Shown: positions 17,637 to 26,457 of the stretch, in pieces
Position numbering within the stretch: position 1 is the first letter of the stretch
How the letters are laid out: each line of letters begins with the position of its first letter
Assembly (NCBI GenBank): GCA_965204705.1
Contig: OZ242006.1
Coordinates: forward strand, 3,038,001 to 3,102,000
Source of the DNA: Bin5 sp965204705
Lineage (GTDB): Bacteria > Chloroflexota > Anaerolineae > Caldilineales > Caldilineaceae
Reading direction: 5' to 3'
DNA: 64,000 nt
Notes under the pieces: generated by a model
What the model was told of the DNA's origin: nothing
Database searches by the model: none
The model's input: the letters and a program-made list of their open reading frames with translations, nothing else
Made by a program: the position numbers and the translations under genes

Positions 17637-18065
17637 CCTGCAACAGGCATTTGCGATATCCACATAAGGGAAGCCGGAAGTCAGGCACACATGTCTCGTG
17701 CTGTCGGTCTCCTCTTTTGGTCACACCTTCCCACCCCAACCTCAATTGTATGTCCACGTGCCGTCCCTATTAGGGTGTGGTTTTTCCTTACTCTGTCATG
17801 GCATGGAGTCTTGTGTCCTTGAAACACCTGACTGTGTGCTTAGATAGCATGGTGCTATCAGCCGAAAGTAAGTCGTGCTATAGGTCGACAGATTTGACAA
17901 TCGCGGCCCCCTGAACGAAACTAGGCGCACTTCCCCCGGAAAGCAGTCCATTGTCAGAACAGCTTACGGCTTCTGGCAGTTGCAGGTGGTTTTTAGTACT
18001 TCGTGTATGGCAACCAGCCATTCCCATTCCATTCTTATCCACACCCCCAAGAGGAGGGAACCTCT
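17637..18065. other. Intergenic region, 429 bp, with operator-like palindrome
   Basis: Lies between the tRNA and the family-5 binding-protein gene. It holds GATAGCA-TGG-TGCTATC (17843-17859), a 7-bp inverted repeat with a 3-base spacer that could be an operator for the importer operon. A TTGACA at 17894-17899 has only a poor -10 partner (AAACTA), so I do not call a promoter. No gene is seen. Confidence 0.45.
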
Positions 18066-20126
18066 ATGAGGCAAACCAGATTAGTCGCGAGTTTAGTCAT
18101 TATCCTTGGCCTGATCCTTGCCGGCTGCGGCGGTGGTCAGCCACAGGAAGCGGAGATGGCAGAGGAACCGGCCATGGAAGAAGAGGCCGCGTCGGAAGAC
18201 GACTCCATGGCCGATGAAGGCATGATGGGCGACTTCACAGGGCAGGTCGTGCAGTACAACACGATCGCCGACTATGAGGCGGCCACAGGCAACGAAATAA
18301 CCACGTTCCAGCAGTCTCCGATTCTGGATGCCATGGTTGCCGACGGCAGTCTGCCTCCGGTTGAAGAGCGTCTGCCGGATGAGCCGCTGGTGATGCAGCC
18401 GGCCGACCAGATCGGCGAGTACGGCGGCACGATGCGGAATACGCATGAGGGCAACTTCGACTTCCTCGAGGACCTGTTGCGCGAGTTCCCGCACGTGTAC
18501 GGCTCGAACATGCAGGGCGTATTGCCCAACGTGTTCATGAACGCCGAGACGAGCGCGGACGGCCTCTCGACGACGTTCACAATCCGCCCCGGCATCAAGT
18601 GGTCTGACGGCCATCCGTTTGGCGCTGACGACTTCGTATTCTGGTACGAGGCGATTGCGGCGAACGAAGAGCTGAATCCCAATGGTGTCAACAATATGAA
18701 GGTTGGCGGCGAAATGGGTACGGTCACAAAGGTGAATGAGAACACCATTGTGATGACATTCAAGGCACCCTACGGTGTGCTGCTTGAGCGCCTCAACCGC
18801 TGGCGCCCGATGCCCTATGCCCCTGCGCACTACCTGAAGCAGTTCCATCCCGATTATACTGACGCCGCCAAAGTGGATGCTTTGGCCGAAGAGAGAGGCT
18901 TTTCGAACTGGGTTGAGCTGTTCCAGGCCGAACACGACTGGTACGGCAATCCCGACGAACCGACAATCTTCGCCTGGAAAGCCGTTACGCGCGGCGCCAG
19001 TGTTCCTGTCCAGGAGCTGGAGCGGAATCCCTACTACTGGAAGATCGACACTGCCGGCAACCAACTGCCGTATGTAGATCACATCAACCGCCCGAACCTG
19101 GGTGACCGCGAAGCGATCCTGCTGGACGTTATCGCCGGCCAGACCGACTACATGAACCCGTATACGCTGGGTTATCTGACCAACTATCCGGTCCTCAAGC
19201 AGAATGAGGAGAGCGGCGGCTACAGAGTGCTGCCCCAGTTTGGCTGGTCGGACGTGCTGGGCGTGGTGACTTTCAACATGTCGATTGACGACGATGTTCT
19301 GCGCGAACTGTTCCGCGACAAGGAATTCCGCGTGGCGCTGTCGATCGGTTACGATCGCGAGAGGATCAACGAGGTCGTCTTCAACGGCCTGTACAAGCCT
19401 TCACAGGTTGCGCCGCCTGACGCATCGGTCTACAACGGCGCCGACCCGGGCTTCAAGCTGCACACCGAGCACGATCCGGATCGCGCAAACGAGATCCTCG
19501 ACAGCCTGGGCCTGACCTGGAACGATGACCAGAGTCAGCGTCTGCTGCCCGATGGACGTCCGTTCGAGCTTTCGGCTCAGGTACACACCGGTTGGGTGCA
19601 GCAGGTTCCCATCGCCGAGCTGATCGCACAGGGCTGGGAAGATATTGGCCTTAAGACCACGATCGTTCCCCTTGATGGTCGACTGCATACGGAACGACGG
19701 CTGGCCGGAGACTATGAACTCCAGGTACGCCCCGTCAACTGGGCGGGCCAGGCCCCGATCATCGGCGCCATGCGCGGCGAACCGATGCCGATCAGCAACA
19801 GCTGGCTGGTGAACCCGCCGTGGGCGCAGTACGTCATGTCTGGCGGCGCCGAGGGCGAAGAGCCGCCGGACGCTGTCAAGCGGCTGTACGAGATCTTCGA
19901 AGAGTTCATCGCCGAGCCGGATGCGCAGAAGCGCTTCGATCTCGAGGCTGAGATGTACAAGATTCACCAGGACAATCTGTGGGTCATCGGCTCGATCAAG
20001 CAGCCTGGCGACCTGGAAGCGGTCTGGTACGCCGTATTCTCGAACCGCATGTACAACATCCCCAACCCGGTAGCCCCCGAGTGGTACTACGCCGCTCCTG
20101 AGACATGGGCCTACCGGTCTGAGTAG
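18066..20126 (+). CDS. ABC transporter substrate-binding lipoprotein, family 5 (DppA/OppA type)
   Basis: Extracytoplasmic solute receptor of a peptide/nickel/oligosaccharide-type ABC importer, about 686 residues, longer than the usual 500-600. The lipoprotein signal SLVIILGLILAGCGGG is followed by an acidic Glu/Ala/Met linker (about residues 25-55) typical of Chloroflexota. The family-5 core is seen in SADGLSTTFTIRPGIKWSDG, DDFVFWYEAI and FRVALSIGYDRERINEVVF. The ATG at 18066 follows GAGGAGGGAACCTCT. The rest of the importer follows directly on the same strand. The ligand is unknown: members bind peptides, but also sugars, opines or polyamines. Confidence 0.92.
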   Translation: MRQTRLVASLVIILGLILAGCGGGQPQEAEMAEEPAMEEEAASEDDSMADEGMMGDFTGQVVQYNTIADYEAATGNEITTFQQSPILDAMVADGSLPPVEERLPDEPLVMQPADQIGEYGGTMRNTHEGNFDFLEDLLREFPHVYGSNMQGVLPNVFMNAETSADGLSTTFTIRPGIKWSDGHPFGADDFVFWYEAIAANEELNPNGVNNMKVGGEMGTVTKVNENTIVMTFKAPYGVLLERLNRWRPMPYAPAHYLKQFHPDYTDAAKVDALAEERGFSNWVELFQAEHDWYGNPDEPTIFAWKAVTRGASVPVQELERNPYYWKIDTAGNQLPYVDHINRPNLGDREAILLDVIAGQTDYMNPYTLGYLTNYPVLKQNEESGGYRVLPQFGWSDVLGVVTFNMSIDDDVLRELFRDKEFRVALSIGYDRERINEVVFNGLYKPSQVAPPDASVYNGADPGFKLHTEHDPDRANEILDSLGLTWNDDQSQRLLPDGRPFELSAQVHTGWVQQVPIAELIAQGWEDIGLKTTIVPLDGRLHTERRLAGDYELQVRPVNWAGQAPIIGAMRGEPMPISNSWLVNPPWAQYVMSGGAEGEEPPDAVKRLYEIFEEFIAEPDAQKRFDLEAEMYKIHQDNLWVIGSIKQPGDLEAVWYAVFSNRMYNIPNPVAPEWYYAAPETWAYRSE

Positions 20127-20158
20127 ACGGCGAAAGCACGCAGTTCTTCTGAAACAAA

Positions 20159-20182
20159 GGGAGGCCACCGTGGTGGCCTCCC
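20159..20182 (+). promoter_or_regulatory. Strong intra-operon hairpin between binding protein and permease
   Basis: GGGAGGCCAC-CGTG-GTGGCCTCCC: perfect 10-bp stem with a 4-base loop, 32 bases after the binding-protein stop and 18 before the permease start. It lacks a T-run. Such stems often protect the binding-protein mRNA and reduce downstream expression; that role here is inference. Confidence 0.65.
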
Positions 20183-20200
20183 GATCCTGAGTTAAGACAG

Positions 20201-21187
20201 ATGCTGTTATACATCGTTAGAAGACTGGTCGTCATGATTCCGGTGACGATTCTGATCAGTATCATCGGATTCATCATAATCCAGGCGCCTCCCGGCGACT
20301 TTGTGAGCTCCTACATTGCCGGGCTGGAGGCGCAGGGCGACATTATCGAGCCGGAGCTGATCGAATCACTCAGGGCTCGTTACGGTCTGGGTGAACCGAT
20401 CTATGTCCAGTACTTCAAATGGGTCAGCAGCTTTGTAGAGGGTGATCTCGGTTACTCGATGATTTACCGGGAACCGGTTGTGGATATCATCGCCCAGCGG
20501 TTGCCGTCCAGCTTTACCATTTCGCTGCTCTCGCTGATTCTGGTTTTTACGATCGGCATCCCGATTGGCATTTTGTCGGCCACCAAACAGTACTCAATAG
20601 CAGACTATTCTTTTACAGTCGTCGGTTTTTTGGGCGTGGCCACGCCCAATTTTCTGCTGGCGCTGGTAGGGTTGTGGCTGCTATTCAAGTGGACGGGCAA
20701 CGTGGCGATAGGCCTTTACTCGCCGGAAATGCAGAATGCCCCATTTGGAATCGCAAAGTTCCTGGACCTGGTTGGCCACATCTGGCTGCCGGCTTTGATC
20801 GTCGGCACTGCCGGCACGGCGGAACTGATCAGGACGATGCGCGCAAATTTGCTGGACGAGCTGCCTAAACAGTACGTTACAGTGGCGCGTGCAAGGGGGG
20901 TCAAGCCTACGAAGTTGCTATACAAGTATCCCTTGCGGATCGCCATCAACCCCGTAATCAGCACGGTAGGCTGGCTGTTGCCGGTGCTGGTGGAGGGTGA
21001 AGTCCTGGTTTCTCTGGTATTGGGTTTGCCGACGATTGCGCCGGTACTATTGGACTCGCTAATGCAGCAAGACATGTTCCTGGCAACGAGTATCATAATG
21101 ATTCTTGGCATTCTTACACTCGTTGGCACTCTTCTATCGGACATTCTGCTTGCAATCGTCGATCCGCGTATCCGGGGAGCCGTATGA
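20201..21187 (+). CDS. ABC transporter permease, DppB/OppB type
   Basis: Inner-membrane permease of the Dpp/Opp-type importer, 328 residues. N-terminal YIVRRLVVMIPVTILISIIG is the standard first helix; IQAPPGDF, YGLGEPIYVQYFKWV and DLGYSMIYREPV are the conserved periplasmic region. The cytoplasmic loop TVARARGVKPTKLLYKYPLR is the EAA-type ATPase contact, and the C-terminus LLSDILLAIVDPRIR is typical. Its stop overlaps the start of the first ATPase gene by four bases (ATGA). It pairs with the DppC-type permease three genes downstream. Confidence 0.94.
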   Translation: MLLYIVRRLVVMIPVTILISIIGFIIIQAPPGDFVSSYIAGLEAQGDIIEPELIESLRARYGLGEPIYVQYFKWVSSFVEGDLGYSMIYREPVVDIIAQRLPSSFTISLLSLILVFTIGIPIGILSATKQYSIADYSFTVVGFLGVATPNFLLALVGLWLLFKWTGNVAIGLYSPEMQNAPFGIAKFLDLVGHIWLPALIVGTAGTAELIRTMRANLLDELPKQYVTVARARGVKPTKLLYKYPLRIAINPVISTVGWLLPVLVEGEVLVSLVLGLPTIAPVLLDSLMQQDMFLATSIIMILGILTLVGTLLSDILLAIVDPRIRGAV

Positions 21188-22248
21188 CCGAGATTCAGCC
21201 TGGCGGAACCGCAATAGACGAGCTGGCTCCCTCCACTCGGGGTATGAACGGGTCGCTGCTGTCGGTGCGCGATTTGCAGACCCATTTCTTCTCCCGAGAA
21301 GGGGTGGTCAAGGCTGTCGATGGCGTGAGTTTCGATATCAGACCGGGCGAGATTCTCGGTATCGCTGGGGAGAGCGGTTGCGGCAAGAGCGTGACAAGCC
21401 AGTCGATCCTGCGAATCCTTCCCAAAAACGGCAAGATCGTAGGAGGCGAGATTCTCTTCCAAAACGAGGACCAGATTGTTGATCTGGCAACTGAAGATGC
21501 CGATGGCCGAGTGCTCAGGGACATTCGGGGCAAAGATATAGCGATGATCTTCCAGGAGCCGATGTCCGCGTTCAGCCCCGTGCACACCATCGGCGACCAG
21601 ATCATCGAGACAATTCGCATCCACCAGGAAGTAAGTAAAGAGGAGGCCCACTATCAGGCGGTCGAGATGCTGCAGCGGGTCGGCATGCCGAATCCGGCGC
21701 GGAACATTGACGAGTATACGTTCAATCTGAGCGGTGGCATGCGTCAGAGAGCGATGGTGGCGCTCTCGCTGTCGTGCAGGCCTAAATTGCTGATCGCAGA
21801 CGAGCCGACTACAGCGGTGGACGTAACGATTCAGGCACAGATGCTTGAGCTATTGCGGGACATCCAGGCCGACTTAGGCATGGCGATCATAATGATCACG
21901 CACGATTTGGGCGTCATTGCCGAATTGACTGACCGGGTCATGATCATGTACCTGGGCAAGGAGGTGGAACACGGAACGGTGGAGGATGTCTTTCACCGGC
22001 CGCAGCACCCATACACGCGCGGCCTGCTGGCATCGATCCCGAAGATGGAGCCGGGCAGGGTGGAGATCGAGCCTATTGAGGGAACGGTGCCCAATCCCTA
22101 CGCTATGCCCGCCGGTTGCAAGTTTCATACACGGTGCCCCGATTTTATCGACGGCGTGTGCGAGATACACGAGCCCCCGCTCACTGAAGTTGCAAGGGGC
22201 CACGAGGTGAGTTGCTTCCTGTACGGAGGTAGGGAGGACCTCGAGTGA
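21184..22248 (+). CDS. ABC transporter ATP-binding protein, DppD/OppD type
   Basis: First ATPase of the importer, 354 residues. Walker A GESGCGKS, Q-loop IFQEPMSAFSP, signature LSGGMRQRAMVALSL, Walker B LLIADEPTTAVD and H-loop ITHDLG are intact. The C-terminal oligopeptide-binding extension with the Cys-rich region (PAGCKFHTRCPDFIDGVCEI) is present, where some family members carry a [4Fe-4S] cluster. It overlaps both neighbours by four bases, so the operon is translationally coupled. Confidence 0.95.
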   Translation: MTEIQPGGTAIDELAPSTRGMNGSLLSVRDLQTHFFSREGVVKAVDGVSFDIRPGEILGIAGESGCGKSVTSQSILRILPKNGKIVGGEILFQNEDQIVDLATEDADGRVLRDIRGKDIAMIFQEPMSAFSPVHTIGDQIIETIRIHQEVSKEEAHYQAVEMLQRVGMPNPARNIDEYTFNLSGGMRQRAMVALSLSCRPKLLIADEPTTAVDVTIQAQMLELLRDIQADLGMAIIMITHDLGVIAELTDRVMIMYLGKEVEHGTVEDVFHRPQHPYTRGLLASIPKMEPGRVEIEPIEGTVPNPYAMPAGCKFHTRCPDFIDGVCEIHEPPLTEVARGHEVSCFLYGGREDLE

Positions 22249-23333
22249 CTCAAGCTACCGGCGAGATGGGCATGAACGAGCGTACGATCATTTCGGTTCG
22301 CAACCTCGTAAAGTATTTCCCAATTGAGGCAGGCTTTCTGCGCCGGCAGGTTGGCGTCGTGAAGGCGGTCGACGATGTGAACTTCGACCTGAACGAGGGC
22401 GAGACTCTGGCCCTGGTCGGAGAGAGCGGTTGCGGAAAGACGACTACCAGCCATTGCATCATTCAGGCGCAGCAGCCGACTGCGGGTCAGGTCCTGTTCC
22501 GTATTGGAGATGCGGAGCCGATGGATCTCACGCAGATGGAGAAAGGGGAGCTCAAGGAGGCGCGGCGCAACATCCGCATGATCTACCAGGACCCCTACTC
22601 GTCGCTGAATCCACGCATGACGTTGCTTCAGATTATCGGCGAGCCGCTCGTCATTCATCGCATGGTCCAGAGCCAGGATGAATTGCAGGATCGGGTGGCG
22701 GAGCTGCTGCGGCTGGTGCGCCTGGATCCCTCTACGATGAACCGGTATCCCCACGCGTTCAGCGGAGGCCAACGGCAGCGCATTGCGATTGCCCGCGCCC
22801 TTTCACTTTCGCCGAAGGTCGTGATCGCGGATGAGGCTGTCTCGGCTCTTGATGTTTCCGTGCAGGCGCAGATTCTGAACCTGCTCAAGGAGCTTCAGAA
22901 CCAGCTGGGCCTCACCTATCTTTTTGTTGCGCACAATCTGGCGGTTGTGAAGTATGAGGCCGACAGAGTGGCGGTGATGTACGCCGGCAAAATCGTTGAG
23001 ATCGGAGAGACGGAGGAGCTGTACACGAATCCAAGGCACCCCTATACCGAGGCTTTAATTTCGGCGGCGCCGAATCCCGATCCCGACACGAAGCACCGCG
23101 AGCGAATCGTACTCTCGGGCGAAGTTGCCGACCCTGGCAACCTGCCGGGAGGCTGCGCCTTTCATCCCCGCTGCCGCTATGCTGAGGACCGGTGCAGGCA
23201 GGAGACGCCTGCGTTGATCGACGTGGGCGGAAAAGAAGGGCAGTCTCATCTGGCCGCGTGCCATTTCGCGGAAAATCTGGATCTGACGGGAATCGCGGGC
23301 GCTATTCAGCATGAAGAGAGAGGCGGGGCATGA
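22245..23333 (+). CDS. ABC transporter ATP-binding protein, DppF/OppF type
   Basis: Second ATPase of the importer, 362 residues. Walker A GESGCGKTTTSH, Q-loop MIYQDPYSSLNPRM, signature FSGGQRQRIAIARALSL, Walker B VVIADEAVSALDVS (with Glu-Ala-Val instead of Glu-Pro-Thr) and H-loop VAHNLAVV are visible. The C-terminal LPGGCAFHPRCRYAEDRC is the Cys-rich OppD/F extension. It starts with GTG and overlaps DppD- and DppC-type genes by four bases on each side. The EAV change in Walker B is common in DppF-type proteins. Confidence 0.94.
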   Translation: MTQATGEMGMNERTIISVRNLVKYFPIEAGFLRRQVGVVKAVDDVNFDLNEGETLALVGESGCGKTTTSHCIIQAQQPTAGQVLFRIGDAEPMDLTQMEKGELKEARRNIRMIYQDPYSSLNPRMTLLQIIGEPLVIHRMVQSQDELQDRVAELLRLVRLDPSTMNRYPHAFSGGQRQRIAIARALSLSPKVVIADEAVSALDVSVQAQILNLLKELQNQLGLTYLFVAHNLAVVKYEADRVAVMYAGKIVEIGETEELYTNPRHPYTEALISAAPNPDPDTKHRERIVLSGEVADPGNLPGGCAFHPRCRYAEDRCRQETPALIDVGGKEGQSHLAACHFAENLDLTGIAGAIQHEERGGA

Positions 23334-24481
23334 CGCAAGCAGCGGGCACGGCGCCGATTGAAGGAGTCGGCGCCGGAAATCAGGAAGACCAACGTGTCCT
23401 GGTCGCTTCGCAGTGGCAGCTTATCCGCTGGCGGTTTCTGCGGCACAAGCTGGCGGTCGTCTCGCTGGTCGTCCTGGGTATCTTTTACTTCGTCGCTGCC
23501 TTTGCCGAGTTTGTAGCACCCTACGACCCATATATCTTCAGAGAAGAGTTGACACTGGCGCCTCCGCATACGATTCGCTTTATCGACCCTGAAGGGAACT
23601 TCCACCTTCGGCCATTTGTGCATCCCTTCAAGAAAAGCCTGGACCCTGAGACATACGCTGCGATATTCGTCGATGACGAGACGGTAATGCAGCCGCTGGG
23701 GCTGTTCGTGCGCGGTGACCCTTACAAGCTGTGGGGACTGTTTGAGAGCGAGATTCATCTGTTCGGCTTGCAGGACCCAGAGGCGCGTCTTTCGCTACTT
23801 GGACAAGATACGGTGGGGCGTGATCTGTTTACGCGCATCGTCTACGGGGCGCGCATCTCGCTCACGATTGGGCTGGTGGGCGTTGCCATGAGCTTTTTCC
23901 TCGGCATACTGATTGGCGGGTTATCGGGCTATCTTGGCGGAACGGTGGACATGGTCATCCAGCGCGTGATCGAATCGCTGCGAGCCCTGCCGACGCTACC
24001 GCTGTGGATGGCCCTGAGTATTGCGCTGCCCTCGGACTGGCCCGTGGTGAGGACGTATTTTGCCATCGTCCTGATCTTGTCCATTGTTGGCTGGACCAGT
24101 ATTGCACGTGTCGTTCGCGGACGCTTTTTTGCCCTGCGGGAAGAGGATTTCGTGGGCGCAGCGGAGCTTGACGGGGCGAGCAACCTGCGTATAATCTTTC
24201 GCTACCTGCTGCCGTCGTTCATGAGCTATATAATCGCCCGCCTGACGCTTGCGATCCCGCAGATGATTCTGGGTGAGACTGCACTCAGCTTTATTGGGTT
24301 GGGTCTGCAGGCGCCAGCAATCAGTTGGGGTGTATTGCTGAAAGAAGCTCAGGCGATTCGAGTTCTGGCGCTCTCACCCTGGCTTCTGCTCCCAACCGTG
24401 TTCGTGGTGGTCAGCATTCTGGCTTTCAATTTTGTCGGCGACGGGCTGCGAGACGCCTCTGACCCATATACTCACGTATAG
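23330..24481 (+). CDS. ABC transporter permease, DppC/OppC type, with enlarged periplasmic loop
   Basis: Second permease of the importer, 383 residues, about 80 longer than the usual DppC. After the first helix (AVVSLVVLGIFYFVAAFAEF) comes an extra periplasmic stretch (residues about 65-150, including TIRFIDPEGNFHLRPFVHPF) before the conserved LLGQDTVGRDLFTRIVYGAR. The EAA loop is EEDFVGAAELDGASNLRIIF. This longer form occurs in some oligosaccharide-type importers, so a carbohydrate substrate is possible. Placing DppC last, after both ATPases, differs from the usual B-C-D-F order. Confidence 0.92.
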   Translation: MTQAAGTAPIEGVGAGNQEDQRVLVASQWQLIRWRFLRHKLAVVSLVVLGIFYFVAAFAEFVAPYDPYIFREELTLAPPHTIRFIDPEGNFHLRPFVHPFKKSLDPETYAAIFVDDETVMQPLGLFVRGDPYKLWGLFESEIHLFGLQDPEARLSLLGQDTVGRDLFTRIVYGARISLTIGLVGVAMSFFLGILIGGLSGYLGGTVDMVIQRVIESLRALPTLPLWMALSIALPSDWPVVRTYFAIVLILSIVGWTSIARVVRGRFFALREEDFVGAAELDGASNLRIIFRYLLPSFMSYIIARLTLAIPQMILGETALSFIGLGLQAPAISWGVLLKEAQAIRVLALSPWLLLPTVFVVVSILAFNFVGDGLRDASDPYTHV

Positions 24482-24533
24482 CATTGCCAACGCAGCGTCG
24501 AAATCACCGCTTAGAAATCAGGAGAACAGGACG

Positions 24534-25415
24534 ATGAATCCTTTTGTCGACTCCAGTGACATCAAGAGCGATGGGCAAGCTTTGAGCCAGCGTGCTGAAC
24601 GTGACGGCTATCTGTTTATCCGGAACTTCGTTGACCGGGAAGCCATTCTCCAGGCCCGAAAGGACATTGTCGCGGTATTAAGGGAGGTTGGATGGATCGA
24701 TGATGGAGACGACCCATTCGGGACAATAACCAGCCACCCGCCCCATGTCTCGGGAGAGCCGGAGTTTTCGCCGGTTTACGACAAGGTGCAGACGCTGGAG
24801 TCCTTTCACACGCTTGCCCATGACAGTTCGATCATAAGCGTCATCGGTCAACTGCTCGGTGACGACGTTCTTCTGCAGCCCAGCAATATCGCCCGCTTCA
24901 TTTTTCCAACGAATCTGGAACAGACTACCCCGGCGCACCAGGATTTCGTACACATTCAGGGGACGCCAGACGTATGGACTGCGTGGCTGCCGCTGGGCGA
25001 TTGTCCACACAGCATGGGCGGCCTAAGCGTGCTGACCGGTTCGCACAAGTTTGGGATACTGCCGGTGTCCCGGGCACTTGGCGCGGGAGGGCTGCGAGCG
25101 CACTTTGAGAAGATAGGCGGCGAATGGGTATCGAGTCCGTTCGAGCTGGGGGACATGCTTTTTTTCCACAGTCATACCGTGCATAAGGGACTGCCCAACC
25201 TGTCAGGGAATCGAATCCGGCTTTCGGTGGACTATCGCTATCAAAGGGCTTCAGATCCGGTGATGGACAAGGTCCTGACTCCGCACCAGGGCCGCCTCAG
25301 CTGGGAGGAGGTCTACAAGGGGTGGAAGTCGACCGAGTTTCAGTATCACTGGGAGGAGTACGAACTCATTCCGGTGGAGAAGGTACCAGTGCAGCCGGTG
25401 GAAGAGGCTGGTTAA
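24534..25415 (+). CDS. Phytanoyl-CoA dioxygenase (PhyH) family protein
   Basis: Predicted Fe(II)/2-oxoglutarate oxygenase of 293 residues. Metal ligands H135-x-D137 (PAHQDF) and a distal His in FFHSHTVHKG; GLSVLTGSHKFG is the family loop and NRIRLSVDYRYQ holds the 2-oxoglutarate arginine. The ATG at 24534 follows AGGAGAACAGGACG; an earlier in-frame start would overlap the permease. It lies 52 bases after the importer's last gene and is probably the last gene of that operon, so it likely acts on the imported compound. The substrate is unknown. Confidence 0.88.
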   Translation: MNPFVDSSDIKSDGQALSQRAERDGYLFIRNFVDREAILQARKDIVAVLREVGWIDDGDDPFGTITSHPPHVSGEPEFSPVYDKVQTLESFHTLAHDSSIISVIGQLLGDDVLLQPSNIARFIFPTNLEQTTPAHQDFVHIQGTPDVWTAWLPLGDCPHSMGGLSVLTGSHKFGILPVSRALGAGGLRAHFEKIGGEWVSSPFELGDMLFFHSHTVHKGLPNLSGNRIRLSVDYRYQRASDPVMDKVLTPHQGRLSWEEVYKGWKSTEFQYHWEEYELIPVEKVPVQPVEEAG

Positions 25416-25464
25416 AGGAACTTGAGTGGCGTTTCTGAGGGTAGAAAAGCACATGGAAGTCAAT

Positions 25465-26457
25465 CTACTTTTCGAGACGAGACTGCTTTCTGCTTCCTCC
25501 CTTTTCTTCTCGCAGGGCGACTGACCAGATTTTAGCAGGTTCAACTACGCCCTTTTCGGTAATATACGCAGTTACCAGTTCAGCCGGCACCCTTTCCAGC
25601 GGCGCGTAAAGCGTCTCAACTCCATCTTCGTGGCTCAGATCGTCCTGGCCCACCAGCGGTTCGGTGAAGTCTCGCTGCGGCTGGGTCTGCGTGCTGCCCG
25701 ACAGGTCGGCTTTGGTCAAATCGGTCACGGCGTAGAAGGGGACGGCGAAATGGCTGGCAACGATAGCTGTTGTCAGCGAGCCGACTGTATTGGTGAAGGA
25801 GCCGTCGCTGAAGAATGTTTCTACGCCGACTAAGACGGCGTCGCACGTAGGCATGGTGTGTGCGAGAGTAACATCGGGTATCAATTGCACATTGCATCCG
25901 AGCTCTAAACCTTGACGAAGGATCGGCAGGCCCCCGTTGCAAGTTCTACTCTCCGGGACGACCAGCTTCAGGTTTTCATTGCCCTTCACCAGGGCGGCGA
26001 CCACCCTGAAAACCGTGCTGCTGTAGTCGTACAGAAGTAAGCAATTGGCCTCAGCCAAGTGAGCCGCCCCAGCGGCAGCGACGGCATATAATCTATCCTC
26101 CCTATCCAGTTCCAGTTGACGACTGAAGTCATGGAGTGCCTGGGTTACCTCCTCTAACCTGCGTTCGGATGCCCGCAAGTCCTCCAGCTGATTGCGCAAC
26201 AGTGCAAAACTGTTGGCTACGGCAACGGTGAATCGCCCGCGCGTAGATAGAAAGTAATCGATCAGAGTTAGGGCTTGTTCGGCCAATTCAGCGGCCGATC
26301 CGGCCTGGCAGTCCTCTGCCAGCAGGTCCAGGGCATGGGCGTACTTGCCTATGACGTTGCTGGTGCCCAGAGGGCCAGACTGTTCGACGTCGTCAATCAG
26401 CTGTCGAACGGCGTGAGGCATTGCTGCGAACTGCGGGTCTTCGCGCGGTGGAGTCAC
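25465..26457 (-). CDS. eIF2B alpha/beta/delta-like protein lacking isomerase catalytic residues
   Basis: Member of the fold shared by eIF2B regulatory subunits, methylthioribose-1-phosphate isomerase (MtnA) and ribose-1,5-bisphosphate isomerase; about 330 residues. An N-terminal helical region (about 1-120) precedes the Rossmann-like domain: NCLLLYDYSSTVFRVV, LVVPESRTCNGG, VQLIPDVTL, DAVLVGVETFFSDG. By eye, the catalytic Cys of MtnA (in THCN) aligns with D144 and the catalytic Asp (in GAD/GCD) with E213, so the known isomerase mechanism looks absent. The GTG start overlaps the last base of the kinase stop; an ATG at 26421 is an alternative. It ends an operon with a SIS-domain protein and a PfkB kinase. 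A sugar-phosphate-binding or diverged isomerase role is inferred. Confidence 0.7.
   Translation of the reverse strand: MTPPREDPQFAAMPHAVRQLIDDVEQSGPLGTSNVIGKYAHALDLLAEDCQAGSAAELAEQALTLIDYFLSTRGRFTVAVANSFALLRNQLEDLRASERRLEEVTQALHDFSRQLELDREDRLYAVAAAGAAHLAEANCLLLYDYSSTVFRVVAALVKGNENLKLVVPESRTCNGGLPILRQGLELGCNVQLIPDVTLAHTMPTCDAVLVGVETFFSDGSFTNTVGSLTTAIVASHFAVPFYAVTDLTKADLSGSTQTQPQRDFTEPLVGQDDLSHEDGVETLYAPLERVPAELVTAYITEKGVVEPAKIWSVALREEKGGSRKQSRLEK

Noticed and set aside
17894..17923. TTGACA upstream of the family-5 binding-protein gene as a promoter
   Set aside because: The best -10 partner (AAACTA, 18-base spacing) matches poorly.
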